A DNA stretch of 64,000 nt, taken from the NCBI GenBank assembly GCA_963832725.1, contig CAWHVG010000005.1:3100001-3164000 (forward strand), written 5' to 3'. Source of the DNA: JAEZBP01 sp963832725. Lineage in GTDB: Bacteria; Myxococcota_A; Polyangia; Polyangiales; Sandaracinaceae. The position numbers and the translations under genes are program-made. The notes below the pieces were generated by a model that had not been told where the DNA came from, did not search any database, and was given only the letters and a program-made list of their open reading frames with translations. Within the stretch, counting starts at the first letter, position 1. Each line of letters starts with the position of its first letter. Shown piece by piece: positions 1-7,755 of this stretch.

Positions 1-49
1 GGCGCGATCCTTCGCCGCCCGCCAGGATCACCGCACAGGTCTTGGTCAT
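1..49 (-). CDS. glgC: glucose-1-phosphate adenylyltransferase, N-terminal fragment (runs off window)
   Basis: Only the first 16 codons lie in the window, reading MTKTCAVILAGGEGSR. The AGGxGxR signature is the nucleotide-binding start of sugar-nucleotide pyrophosphorylases. The ATG overlaps the glgA stop by four bases (ATGA at 46-49), and a strong Shine-Dalgarno (GGGAGGAG) lies at the end of glgA. By family knowledge the enzyme makes ADP-glucose, the donor for GlgA. The name therefore rests on the N-terminal motif plus the tight coupling with glgA. Other nucleotidyltransferases share the motif, but context favours GlgC. Confidence 0.75.
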   Translation of the reverse strand, partial: MTKTCAVILAGGEGSR

Positions 50-1497
50 GCTCCTCCCTCGGCGCGCTTCGCCGCGCCTCGCGCTTCGTGGATCCGCTCG
101 TAGAGCCGCGCATACGCCGCGGCCGAGCGCGCCCACGAGAAGTCCTCGTCCATTCCCTGCGCGACCACGGCATCGAAACGCTCGCGGCGCGCATGCAAGG
201 CCAGCCCTCGCCGGATCGCGAACGCCAGCGAGCCGGCCGTCGCCTCCGGGAAGAGCACGCCGGTCGACCGATCGCTCAGATCGAGGTCCCGGACCGTGTC
301 GGCGAGCCCGCCGGTCTCCCGGGCGACGGGCACGCTGCCGTAACGCATCGCGATCATCTGGGCCATGCCGCAGGGCTCGTAGCGCGAGGGTACCAGGAGC
401 AGGTCCGCGCCCGCATAGATTCGCCGTGCCAATCGCTCGTCGAACGCGATCCGCGCCGCGACGCGACTCGGCATCTCGGCGGCCAGCTCCAGCGCGGCGC
501 GCTCCAGGTTGTCGTCGCCGGTGCCGAGGAGGACGGCCCGCCAACGCTGCTCGCGCAACTGGCGCAGCGCGTCGATCATCAGATCCACGCCCTTCTGACC
601 GACCAGCCGGCCGACGAACGCGACCAGCGGCGCGTCGCCTTCCAGCTCCAGCTCGCGCGAGAGCGCCTCGCGGTTCGGTTCGCGCGCCTCGCGATCGGTC
701 GCGGAGAAATGCTGATCGAGCGCTGCGTCGAGGGACGGATCCCAGTCCTCGGTGTCGAGCCCGTTCAAGATACCGCTCAGCGCCGGCCGGCGTGCGCGCA
801 AGAGCTCGTGGAAGCCCGCGCCGAGCTCGGGGGTCAGGATCTCCTTCGCGTAGCCCTCGGACACGGCGACGAGCTGATCGGCGGCGACCAATCCGTGGGC
901 CATCGGTGTCGCGTGCAGCTCCGGCGGGACGCGGGGATCGTCCGTGCCGGTGATCCCGAACGCGTGCAGCTCGTCCTCCGCGCCGTGCCCCGCGTAGGGC
1001 AGGTTGTGGATGGTGAGCACGCTGCCGATCGGCCGGAGCGCGTCGTCTGCCATCCGCCGCTCGCGCAGGATCCAGGGCGTGAGCGCGGTGTGCCAGTCGT
1101 TCGCGTGCAGGACGTCGGGCTTCCACTCGAGGTGGTGGATCAGATCGACGACGGCGAGGGAGAAGAACGCGAAGCGGCGACCCTCCTCGTCCATCCGGCC
1201 GGTGTACACGATGCCGTCGGCGGCGATGGGCGGCCCGGTCACGAGGTAGGTCGGCACGCCGGCGAGCTCCGTCTGCAGCACCTCGGCCCGCATCGCTCCG
1301 TCGCGGTGCCCGATCGAGAAGCGAGCCACGGAGGTCGTCTCCGGCGCGTGGCGGAGGACCCCCGCGTGGGCCGGCATCACGACCCGCGCGTCGATCCCGA
1401 GCCGGCGGAGCGCCTTCGGCAGCGAGCCCGCGAAGTCGCCGAGCCCGCCGACCTTCACGAAAGGTGCGAGCTCGGTGGCGGCGAAGAGAACGCGCAT
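46..1497 (-). CDS. glgA: glycogen synthase (ADP-glucose type)
   Basis: 483-residue cytoplasmic GT5 glycosyltransferase that extends alpha-1,4-glucan using ADP-glucose. The N-terminus MRVLFAATELAPFVKVGGL holds the KxGGL substrate loop at residues 15-19. A GT-B C-terminal domain follows, with VAFVGRLVGQKG and the PSRYEPCG acceptor/donor motif ending in TGGLADTV. The frame stays open upstream of 1497, but only the start at 1497 gives the family N-terminus. Length matches the family. It is translationally coupled to glgC (ATGA overlap), so the two form a glycogen operon running off the left edge. Start at 1497 has no clear Shine-Dalgarno. Confidence 0.93.
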   Translation of the reverse strand: MRVLFAATELAPFVKVGGLGDFAGSLPKALRRLGIDARVVMPAHAGVLRHAPETTSVARFSIGHRDGAMRAEVLQTELAGVPTYLVTGPPIAADGIVYTGRMDEEGRRFAFFSLAVVDLIHHLEWKPDVLHANDWHTALTPWILRERRMADDALRPIGSVLTIHNLPYAGHGAEDELHAFGITGTDDPRVPPELHATPMAHGLVAADQLVAVSEGYAKEILTPELGAGFHELLRARRPALSGILNGLDTEDWDPSLDAALDQHFSATDREAREPNREALSRELELEGDAPLVAFVGRLVGQKGVDLMIDALRQLREQRWRAVLLGTGDDNLERAALELAAEMPSRVAARIAFDERLARRIYAGADLLLVPSRYEPCGMAQMIAMRYGSVPVARETGGLADTVRDLDLSDRSTGVLFPEATAGSLAFAIRRGLALHARRERFDAVVAQGMDEDFSWARSAAAYARLYERIHEARGAAKRAEGGA

Positions 1498-1557
1498 GCG
1501 GCGCGACGATAGCAGCGTCGAACCCTTCGCGCGGCCGCGATGGTACACACTCGGATC

Positions 1558-2751
1558 ATGGTCCTCTCCTGCGAGAATTGCGGCGCGCCGGTCGATCCGG
1601 CCGGCGCCGGGTCGTTCGCGCGCTGTCGCTATTGCGGTGCATGGACCCCCGTCGCCGCTCGGCCCGCCGCCGCCCCGGCCCAAAAGCCCCAGGTCCGAGC
1701 GACGGGGAGCGCGGTCGTCGTCTTCATCTTCGTCGGCTCGAGCGTGATCGGTGGCGTCATGATGGTGGCCACGCTCCTCTTCGGAGGAGCGTGGCAATCG
1801 AGCGTAGGCTCGACGGAAGTCCATCTCGATAGCTACTCCCTGCCCGTTCTTGCCGATCTGAACGGCGACGGGATCTCGGACCTGCTCGGGATCAACAGCG
1901 AAAAAGACGCGGTCATCGCGGTCTCGGGCACCGACGCGAGCGTGCTATGGACGACGGACCTCGGTGGCTTCGGTTACGTCGACTTGGTCGCCCATCGGGA
2001 CCGCGTTCACATCGCTCTGGCGTCGGATGCGTTGCTCCTCGTCAATTCGCAAGGTGCGGCTCGTGCTGTGGCGTTCGATGGGCAGCAACGTTGGGAGACG
2101 GCGCTCGGTGAAGGGGTGAGCTGGATCTGCGAGTCGGGGCCGGGCTCGGTCGTCTTACGAACCAAGGACGAGCTCTGGTCCGAGGTCCAGCTCGCCGACG
2201 GTCGCGTCGCGCGAGCGCCCTCTCCAGGCGCCTGTCCGCCGGCGCCGGAGGTCGACGACCCGCGATGGCGGTCGGCGCTGCCGATGCGAGGATGGCAGCG
2301 GGGAGGGCGGCCGCCCGCGGTCGACCGGCAGGAGGCGTCGGTGCGCCGGGCCTTCTGGGACCCCGACTCCAACCGGACCCTGGCCGAGGTGACGTTGCTC
2401 GACGGTGACCGCCACGTCGCGGTGCTCGTACTGACCGACGGCGAGGGACAGATCCTCTGGCGCACCGTGGCCGCAGCGCAGCCGGACCTCGCGCGGCGGC
2501 GGCTTCGAACCCTGCAGGCGCACGGTGACGTGCTCTACGTCGTCTACGACCTGAACCACCTGAGCGACGTGCCGCAGCGGATCGCGGCGTTCAATCTCGC
2601 GACCGGCCGCCGCCTCTGGGACGTGGGCCGAAGCCGGAGGTGGCGTGTCGGTAACATCCTCGCCGATTCGGGCCGCGTGTACGTGGTAGGCGCGAGGCTC
2701 GACATCTTCGACGCGCGCGACGGCCGTCGCCTCGGGCACCTCGGCGGGTAG
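1558..2751 (+). CDS. zinc-ribbon membrane protein with FG-GAP/PQQ-like beta-propeller
   Basis: 397 residues, function unknown. The N-terminus MVLSCENCGAPVD...CRYCGAW carries two CxxC pairs forming a zinc ribbon in the first 25 residues. One transmembrane helix follows (about residues 52-75, VVVFIFVGSSVIGGVMMVA). The rest is a beta-propeller-like domain with an FG-GAP-type calcium motif (DLNGDGISD) and PQQ-like strands (AFNLATGRRLWDVG). This implies a cytoplasmic zinc ribbon tethered to an extracytoplasmic propeller. An in-frame ATG at 1540 would add six residues; 1558 was chosen because zinc-ribbon proteins of this type usually begin just before the first CxxC. It is divergent from glgA with about 60 bp between starts. 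No enzyme motif was recognised. Confidence 0.75.
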   Translation: MVLSCENCGAPVDPAGAGSFARCRYCGAWTPVAARPAAAPAQKPQVRATGSAVVVFIFVGSSVIGGVMMVATLLFGGAWQSSVGSTEVHLDSYSLPVLADLNGDGISDLLGINSEKDAVIAVSGTDASVLWTTDLGGFGYVDLVAHRDRVHIALASDALLLVNSQGAARAVAFDGQQRWETALGEGVSWICESGPGSVVLRTKDELWSEVQLADGRVARAPSPGACPPAPEVDDPRWRSALPMRGWQRGGRPPAVDRQEASVRRAFWDPDSNRTLAEVTLLDGDRHVAVLVLTDGEGQILWRTVAAAQPDLARRRLRTLQAHGDVLYVVYDLNHLSDVPQRIAAFNLATGRRLWDVGRSRRWRVGNILADSGRVYVVGARLDIFDARDGRRLGHLGG

Positions 2752-3188
2752 GTTTGGCGCGCCAATCGGTTCGAACGCACCGGAGCTCGCCGCCGGGACG
2801 GCCCCAACCGCGGCCGGTCTCTCCTCGAGGATGCTTCGGTCTCACGTTCGTCTCACCAATCGCGTGATAGCCCAACTCGCCGCTGCGCACGTCGCCCCGC
2901 CCATCGCGAGCGGCGCCCGAGGGCCTCGCTCGATGCACGCGGGCCGGCCGGCCGCCCGTTCGGGCCCTCGGAGGGTGCGCACGTACATCCGAAACGCGAC
3001 TCTCGAGGCGCCGGAGATGCGCGCGAGCGTCGACCGTCGCGAATCCGAGGCCGGTGCGACGCTCGCGAGCGATTCGACCGGCAGTTGGGGTCGCTTCCGA
3101 GACGCTCGCGCGTTTTCGATGATCGCGAGACTGGCGGCAGCACCGTCCGCTTGGCGTCTCCCGCCCTCGGGCCGAGAGCACGCTTCAA
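2752..3188. other. intergenic region, no convincing gene
   Basis: 437 bp between convergent genes. A perfect 12-bp palindrome TTGGCGCGCCAA sits at 2754-2765 immediately after the stop of the zinc-ribbon gene. No Shine-Dalgarno plus protein-like composition was found on either strand. The open frames here are Arg/Ser/Ala-rich, as expected of non-coding GC-rich DNA. No tRNA fold was seen. Confidence 0.5.
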
Positions 3189-3884
3189 TCAGAACGCGAG
3201 AACGACGCCTCCGCCGAGATCGCGGAAGCGGCCCATGCTGAATCGGTAGAGCGCGGCCGGGCGGCCGCGGCCTTCGCGGCGTTCTTCGCCGGTCGCCTCG
3301 AGGATGTCGAGGCCGAGGACTTTGCGGCGGAAGTTCCTTTTGTCGAGGGGCCTGTCGAGGATGATCTCGTAGGCGCGCTGCAGCTCGGCCAGGGTGAACT
3401 CGGGCGGCAGGAGCTGGAACGCGACGGGCGCGTACTCGGCTTTGTAGCGGAGGCGCTCGTGGGCGTAGGCGACGATGCGGCCGTGGTCGAAGGCCAGCTC
3501 GGGGAGGTCGGCCACCGGGAACCAGTCGACCGAGGTGGCGTCGCTGCCGGCCTCGGGGGCGAGCCGTGAGGCGTCGATGAGCGCGAAGTAGGTGACGGTG
3601 ATGACGCGCCGAGCTCGGTCGCGGTCGACCTCGCCGAAGGTGTAGAGCTGCTCCAGAAAGCGCACCCTCACGCCGGCCTCTTCGGAGAGCTCCCGACGCG
3701 CGGCCTCGTCGAGATCCTCGTCCATCCGCACGAAGCCGCCGGGCAGCGCCCAGCGCCCTTCGAAGGGAGGGAGCTGGCGGCGGATCAGCAGCACCTCCAG
3801 CCGGCTCTCGCGGATGGTGAAGAGGATGACGTCGACCGTGACCGCGGGATGCGGCCGGCTCTCCGGATCGTAGGCCTCGCTCAT
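3189..3884 (-). CDS. nrtR: NrtR-type Nudix transcriptional regulator of NAD metabolism
   Basis: 231 residues. An N-terminal Nudix domain (about 15-140) carries a complete Nudix box with all signature positions kept (G-x5-E-x7-REL-x-EE-x-G-V, starting at GFVRMDEDLDEAARRELSEE). The C-terminal winged helix (about 150-231) contains FTLAELQRAYEIIL and LDKRNFRRKVL, typical of NrtR. In the family the Nudix domain binds ADP-ribose and releases the winged helix from operators of NAD genes. It is the last gene of pncB-pncA-nrtR, one base after the pncA stop, which supports the assignment. The intact box suggests possible retained ADP-ribose hydrolysis; that is inference. Confidence 0.88.
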   Translation of the reverse strand: MSEAYDPESRPHPAVTVDVILFTIRESRLEVLLIRRQLPPFEGRWALPGGFVRMDEDLDEAARRELSEEAGVRVRFLEQLYTFGEVDRDRARRVITVTYFALIDASRLAPEAGSDATSVDWFPVADLPELAFDHGRIVAYAHERLRYKAEYAPVAFQLLPPEFTLAELQRAYEIILDRPLDKRNFRRKVLGLDILEATGEERREGRGRPAALYRFSMGRFRDLGGGVVLAF

Positions 3885-3885
3885 G

Positions 3886-4494
3886 TCACTCGAGCGCGGC
3901 GAGGACTTCGTCGGTGGTCGCGAAGCGGACGCCGGCTTCCTTCAGCTCGGCTTCGACCTTCGCGCCGCCTTCTTCCGTGACGGGCGCGGTGGCGTCGGTG
4001 ACGAGCACGGTGTCGTAGCCGCGCGAGCGCAATCCGAGGGCGGCGGCGCGAACGCAGTAGTCGAGCGCGACACCGAAGACGATCGCCGTCTCGGCGCCGG
4101 TTCGGGCGAGGACGCGCTCGGCCGCCGGGTTCGAGAAGAGGTCGAACTTCACCTTCTCGAGCAACACCGTCGCGCTCGTCGCGCTCTCGGCCAGCGTTCC
4201 GTCCACCGGCACCACCAGCGGATTTTCGAGCGCGGTCTCTTCGACGCGCTTCTGCCCGGCAGTGCCGGCCACGCAGTGGGGTGGGAAGACCGAGAACTCC
4301 GGGTCGTCCTGCCCGTGCGCGTCGGCGGAGGCGACAATCGGCACGCCGCGCGCACGGGCGGCTCTGACGAGCTGGGCGAACTGCGCTTTGAGGCGCTCGG
4401 CGCCGGGCACGTAGAGCGCGCCGTCCGGCTCCACGAAGTCCACCTGGGTGTCCACGTCCACCAGCACCGTTCGGTTGGTCTCGAGTCGCATCAT
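3886..4494 (-). CDS. pncA: nicotinamidase
   Basis: 202-residue isochorismatase-fold cysteine hydrolase that deamidates nicotinamide to nicotinate. The catalytic triad is visible as D15 (VDVDTQVDF), K116 (LEKVKFDLF) and C147 (GVALDYCV). Metal ligands D58 and H60 (ASADAH) and H73 (PPHCVAG) are also present. Length is normal. Two adjacent ATGs (4494, 4491) follow a GAGGAAGGAAG ribosome site. It lies between pncB and nrtR, so nicotinamide to nicotinate to NaMN is encoded in one operon. The 215 bp between pncB and pncA holds no gene. Confidence 0.93.
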   Translation of the reverse strand: MMRLETNRTVLVDVDTQVDFVEPDGALYVPGAERLKAQFAQLVRAARARGVPIVASADAHGQDDPEFSVFPPHCVAGTAGQKRVEETALENPLVVPVDGTLAESATSATVLLEKVKFDLFSNPAAERVLARTGAETAIVFGVALDYCVRAAALGLRSRGYDTVLVTDATAPVTEEGGAKVEAELKEAGVRFATTDEVLAALE

Positions 4495-4709
4495 CGCTTC
4501 CTTCCTCGTGCCGTCCGCTCGTCGATGGAGCGAACGACGGTGTTCTCGTGGCCGAGCGCCCGTGGCTTCGGCTTGCCGCCGTCGCGTCGCGTTCCGCGCA
4601 GCGAAAGACCGTCCGCGTCGCCCAGCGTCGCTCTGTTCGCGTCCAATCGCATCTCCTCTGCTCAGTCGGGCAGCGCGTTCCGCGTCTCCGCGTCCGCGCG
4701 GCGTTCGCG

Positions 4710-6092
4710 TCAGACCGCGGGCGGCTCGCGGCGCTGGGCGCGGATGGTGCCGGCGAGGTCGTTCAACGACGGGCCAATCTCGGTCGGCGGGGCCGCGAAG
4801 TCGGTGAGCCGGCTCAGCTCCTCCGGCAGGCTGGCCAGCCCGCGGGTGCAGCGCTCGCGCGCGTCGTTCAACGAACCTCGGCCGCCGTCGACGAGCGCGC
4901 CGCGCCGCATCACCGGGACCAGGAGCGGCTCCGCGCCCTCCGGACCCTCGGCGCTGGCGAGGTCAATCACGTCGCGCTCGATGTGCCCGTTCGCGTCGTA
5001 GACCCGGAAGACCTGCTTCTCACCGGGCCAGGTGACCTTGCCCTCCGAGAGCTTCATCACCGGCTCGCGCTTCCCGTCCTCGCTCCGCTCGACCAGCTTG
5101 TAGACGCCCGCCAGCGCGGGTTGATCGCGCGAGGTGATCAGCTCGGTGCCGACGCCGAAGCTGTCGATCGGCGCGCCGTCCGCGAGGAGCTTCTCGATCT
5201 TCTCCTCGTTCAGATCGCCCGAGGCGACGATGGCGGTCTCCTTCAGGCCCGCGTCGTCGAGGATGCGGCGGCACTCTTTGGCGAGCTGGCCGAGGTCGCC
5301 ACTGTCGAGGCGGACGCCTTTCAGCGTCGGGCCCACGGCGGCGGCGCGACGGCAACCTTCGAGCGTGTCGTAGGTGTCGATCAGGAGCGTGCAGTGGTCG
5401 GGGAAGAGCCTTTGATAGAACGCGAAGGCGTCCTGCTCGGCGCGAAAGCTCATGATGAAGGCGTGGGCGGCCGTGCCCATCACCGGGATGCCGAGCTTGC
5501 GGGCGGCGAGGACGTTCGAGGTGCCGTCGAGGCCGGCAATCCAGCAGGCGCGGGTGGCGAGCATGGCGGCGCCGAAGCCGTGCGCGCGGCGGGCGCCGAA
5601 ATCGATCACGCGACGGCCCTTGGCGGCGAGCTTCACGCGGGCGGCCTTGCTGGCGATCAGCGTCTGGTAGTTGATCACCGAGAGGAGGTAGGTCTCGACG
5701 AGCTGCGCCTCCGCCAGCGGCGCGCGGATGCGGACCAGGGGCTCGTTGGGGAAGACGATCGTTCCCTCCGGCACGGCGTCGACATCGCCTCGAAAGCGAA
5801 AGCTCGACAGCCACTCGAAGAAGCTCGGGTCGACGTGGCGGAAGACCGGGAGCGCGCGCAGCCACTCGACGTCGTCCTTCTCGAAGCGGAGCTCTTTCAG
5901 ATACGCCAGCGCCTGCTCGAGCCCCGCCGCGACGAGGAAGCCGCGGCCGGGCGGCAGCTTGCGGACGAAGAGCTCGAAGCTCGCGTCATCGGTGTTCTCC
6001 CGGGCGCGATACGCCGCCATCATGGTGAGCTGGTAGAGGTCGGTGGCGAGACCGAGCTCGTGCTCGGCGGGCAAGAAGGTGTCGAGGCTCAT
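4710..6092 (-). CDS. pncB: nicotinate phosphoribosyltransferase
   Basis: 460-residue cytoplasmic enzyme converting nicotinate plus PRPP to nicotinate mononucleotide (Preiss-Handler salvage). The N-terminus LATDLYQLTMMAAY, the central VIDFGARRAHGF and the substrate-loop region VRLDSGDLGQLA are hallmark segments of the family. The start at 6092 was chosen over upstream in-frame starts because it gives the family N-terminus and has a GGAG 7 nt upstream. That GGAG lies inside a 15-bp palindrome (6096-6110), a candidate NrtR operator. It is the first gene of the pncB-pncA-nrtR operon. Confidence 0.93.
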   Translation of the reverse strand: MSLDTFLPAEHELGLATDLYQLTMMAAYRARENTDDASFELFVRKLPPGRGFLVAAGLEQALAYLKELRFEKDDVEWLRALPVFRHVDPSFFEWLSSFRFRGDVDAVPEGTIVFPNEPLVRIRAPLAEAQLVETYLLSVINYQTLIASKAARVKLAAKGRRVIDFGARRAHGFGAAMLATRACWIAGLDGTSNVLAARKLGIPVMGTAAHAFIMSFRAEQDAFAFYQRLFPDHCTLLIDTYDTLEGCRRAAAVGPTLKGVRLDSGDLGQLAKECRRILDDAGLKETAIVASGDLNEEKIEKLLADGAPIDSFGVGTELITSRDQPALAGVYKLVERSEDGKREPVMKLSEGKVTWPGEKQVFRVYDANGHIERDVIDLASAEGPEGAEPLLVPVMRRGALVDGGRGSLNDARERCTRGLASLPEELSRLTDFAAPPTEIGPSLNDLAGTIRAQRREPPAV

Positions 6093-6095
6093 TTT

Positions 6096-6110
6096 GTGTC
6101 TCCGAGACAC
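6096..6110 (-). promoter_or_regulatory. palindromic operator candidate (NrtR) over the pncB start
   Basis: Perfect inverted repeat GTGTCTC-C-GAGACAC located 3 bp upstream of the pncB ATG. On the coding strand the GGAG Shine-Dalgarno is part of the palindrome, so protein binding here would cover the transcript start and the ribosome site. NrtR family members bind palindromes in front of the NAD genes next to which they are encoded. The assignment to NrtR is inference from context. Confidence 0.6.
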
Positions 6111-6139
6111 TAATATGCGCTCGCGGCCGGTCGAGTCAA
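6110..6139 (-). promoter_or_regulatory. sigma70-like promoter of pncB-pncA-nrtR
   Basis: On the minus strand, TTGACT (6139-6134) and TATTAG (6115-6110) are separated by 18 bp, which places the start of transcription near 6103 inside the adjacent palindrome. A second dyad, TCGAGTC-N9-GACTCGA (6131-6153), overlaps the -35 element and could be an additional regulator site. Confidence 0.5.
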
Positions 6140-6450
6140 TGGGGTCGACTCGAATTCGCGGTCGTCCATCAATCTGGAGCACGCGCCGGCGAGGGAGCGA
6201 GAGCGCGCCGGCGGGTCGTCATCGCCGCCGCCTGCGGTCCGTGAACGGGAGCTGGCTTGCCCATCGCCCCGACGACGAGCGCGCTGGCGGCCCGCGCCGC
6301 TCTGGGGTTGCGGCCGGCAGCGCTGCGGGCCTACACCAGAGCGCGCGAGAGCTGGCGGTCCGGTCTCGCGACGAGCTGGCCTGGGCCGGAGTTCGTGCAG
6401 CGCGCTCGAGCTCCGACGCGGAGCGGAGAGACCAGCGAAATGATGAGCGC

Positions 6451-7755
6451 GTGCCTTTCGATTTGAACCGCGCCCTCGAGGCGATCGCGGACACGGATCC
6501 GCTGCGGGTGACCGGCCGCGTCCGGGCGCTGGTGGGGCTGGCGGTGCACGCGACCGTGCCCGGCGTGCGAGCGGGCGAGATCGTGGAGATCGTGCGGCGC
6601 GACGGCCCGCCGCTGGAAGCAGAGGTGGTCGGCTTCGAGCTCGACCGCGCCACGCTGCTGCCGCTCGGCGACGCGCGCGGCATCGCCCCCGACGATCCGG
6701 TCCGGCCCACCGGCCGGCCGCTCTCGATCCAGGCCGGGGACGGGCTCCTCGGCCGGGTCCTCGACGGGCTCGGGCAGCCGCTCGACGGTAGACCGATGCC
6801 GCCCGGTGTGGCCTGGCCGGTGATGCGGCCCGCGCCGAGCCCGCTGGCGCGAGCGCGCATCGAGCGTCCGCTGGTCACCGGCGTGCGCGCCGTGGACGGG
6901 CTGATGACGCTGGGCGAGGGGCAGCGAGTGGGTCTCTTCGCCGGCAGCGGCGTCGGAAAGAGCACCCTGCTCGGGCAGATCGCGCAGCGCGCGGACGCCG
7001 ATGTGGTGGTGGTCGGGCTGGTCGGTGAGCGCGGCCGCGAGGTCCGGGAGTTCCTGGAGGATTGCCTGGGAGCGGACGGGCTGGCGCGGAGCGTGGTGGT
7101 CTGCGCGACCAGCGACGCGCCGGCGCTGGTGCGGATGCGGGCGGCGTGGGTGGCGACCGCGCTGGCGGAGCACTTCCGTGACCGGGGCCAGAGGGTGCTG
7201 CTCCTGATGGACAGCGTGACCCGCTTCGCCCGCGCCGCGCGGGAGGTCGGTTTGGCGGCGGGGGAGCCTCCGGCGCGACGCGGCTACCCGCCGAGCGCGC
7301 TGGCTGCCCTGCCCAAGCTGCTCGAGCGGAGCGGCAACGGCGAGAAGGGCTCCATCACGGCGGTCTACAGCGTGCTGGTCGAGGGCAGCAATCTGGAGGA
7401 GCCCATCGCCGACGAGGTGCGAGGCATCCTGGACGGACACATCGTGCTCGATCGCGAGCTCGGCGCGAGAGGGCGCTGGCCGGCCATCGATCCGCTCCGC
7501 AGCCTGAGCCGGGTCATGGATCGGGTCGCCTCGCCGGAGCACGTCCGCGCCGCCCGCGCCTTTCGCGAGCATCTGGCGGTCTACGAAGCCAAGCGGGACC
7601 TGGTCCTGCTCGGCGCCTACGAGCGGGGCCGCGACGCGCGCCTCGACGCGGCCGTGGCGCGCATCGACCGGATGGAGGCGTTCCTCCGCCAGGGCCGTGG
7701 AGAGCACCGGCCGCTGGAGGAGACCGTCCGCGAGCTGACGAGCGTCCTGGCTTGA
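6451..7755 (+). CDS. FliI/SctN-family type III export ATPase
   Basis: 434 residues, the usual length of flagellar/type-III-secretion export ATPases. Walker A GLFAGSGVGKSTLLG is at about residues 161-175 and Walker B VLLLMDSVTRFA at about 249-260. The family segment RRGYPPSALAALPKLLERSG and the second-sheet ITAVYSVLVEGSNLEEPIADE are intact. A GTG start at 6451 gives the expected N-terminus (VPFDLNRALEAIADTDP); upstream in-frame starts (6241, 6043) would add residues of non-coding character. By family knowledge it powers export through a membrane gate. No other flagellar or secretion gene is in the window, so this copy is solitary here. The stop overlaps the next gene's TTG by four bases. Confidence 0.85.
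   Translation: MPFDLNRALEAIADTDPLRVTGRVRALVGLAVHATVPGVRAGEIVEIVRRDGPPLEAEVVGFELDRATLLPLGDARGIAPDDPVRPTGRPLSIQAGDGLLGRVLDGLGQPLDGRPMPPGVAWPVMRPAPSPLARARIERPLVTGVRAVDGLMTLGEGQRVGLFAGSGVGKSTLLGQIAQRADADVVVVGLVGERGREVREFLEDCLGADGLARSVVVCATSDAPALVRMRAAWVATALAEHFRDRGQRVLLLMDSVTRFARAAREVGLAAGEPPARRGYPPSALAALPKLLERSGNGEKGSITAVYSVLVEGSNLEEPIADEVRGILDGHIVLDRELGARGRWPAIDPLRSLSRVMDRVASPEHVRAARAFREHLAVYEAKRDLVLLGAYERGRDARLDAAVARIDRMEAFLRQGRGEHRPLEETVRELTSVLA

Noticed and set aside
2831..3241. Open frame of 136 codons in the first large intergenic gap
   Set aside because: Arg/Ser/Ala-rich composition, no ribosome site, overlaps the end of nrtR on the other strand; typical of non-coding GC-rich DNA.
6257..6466. 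TTG-initiated 69-codon frame overlapping the ATPase start
   Set aside because: No ribosome site and no recognisable family; overlaps the ATPase gene in another frame.
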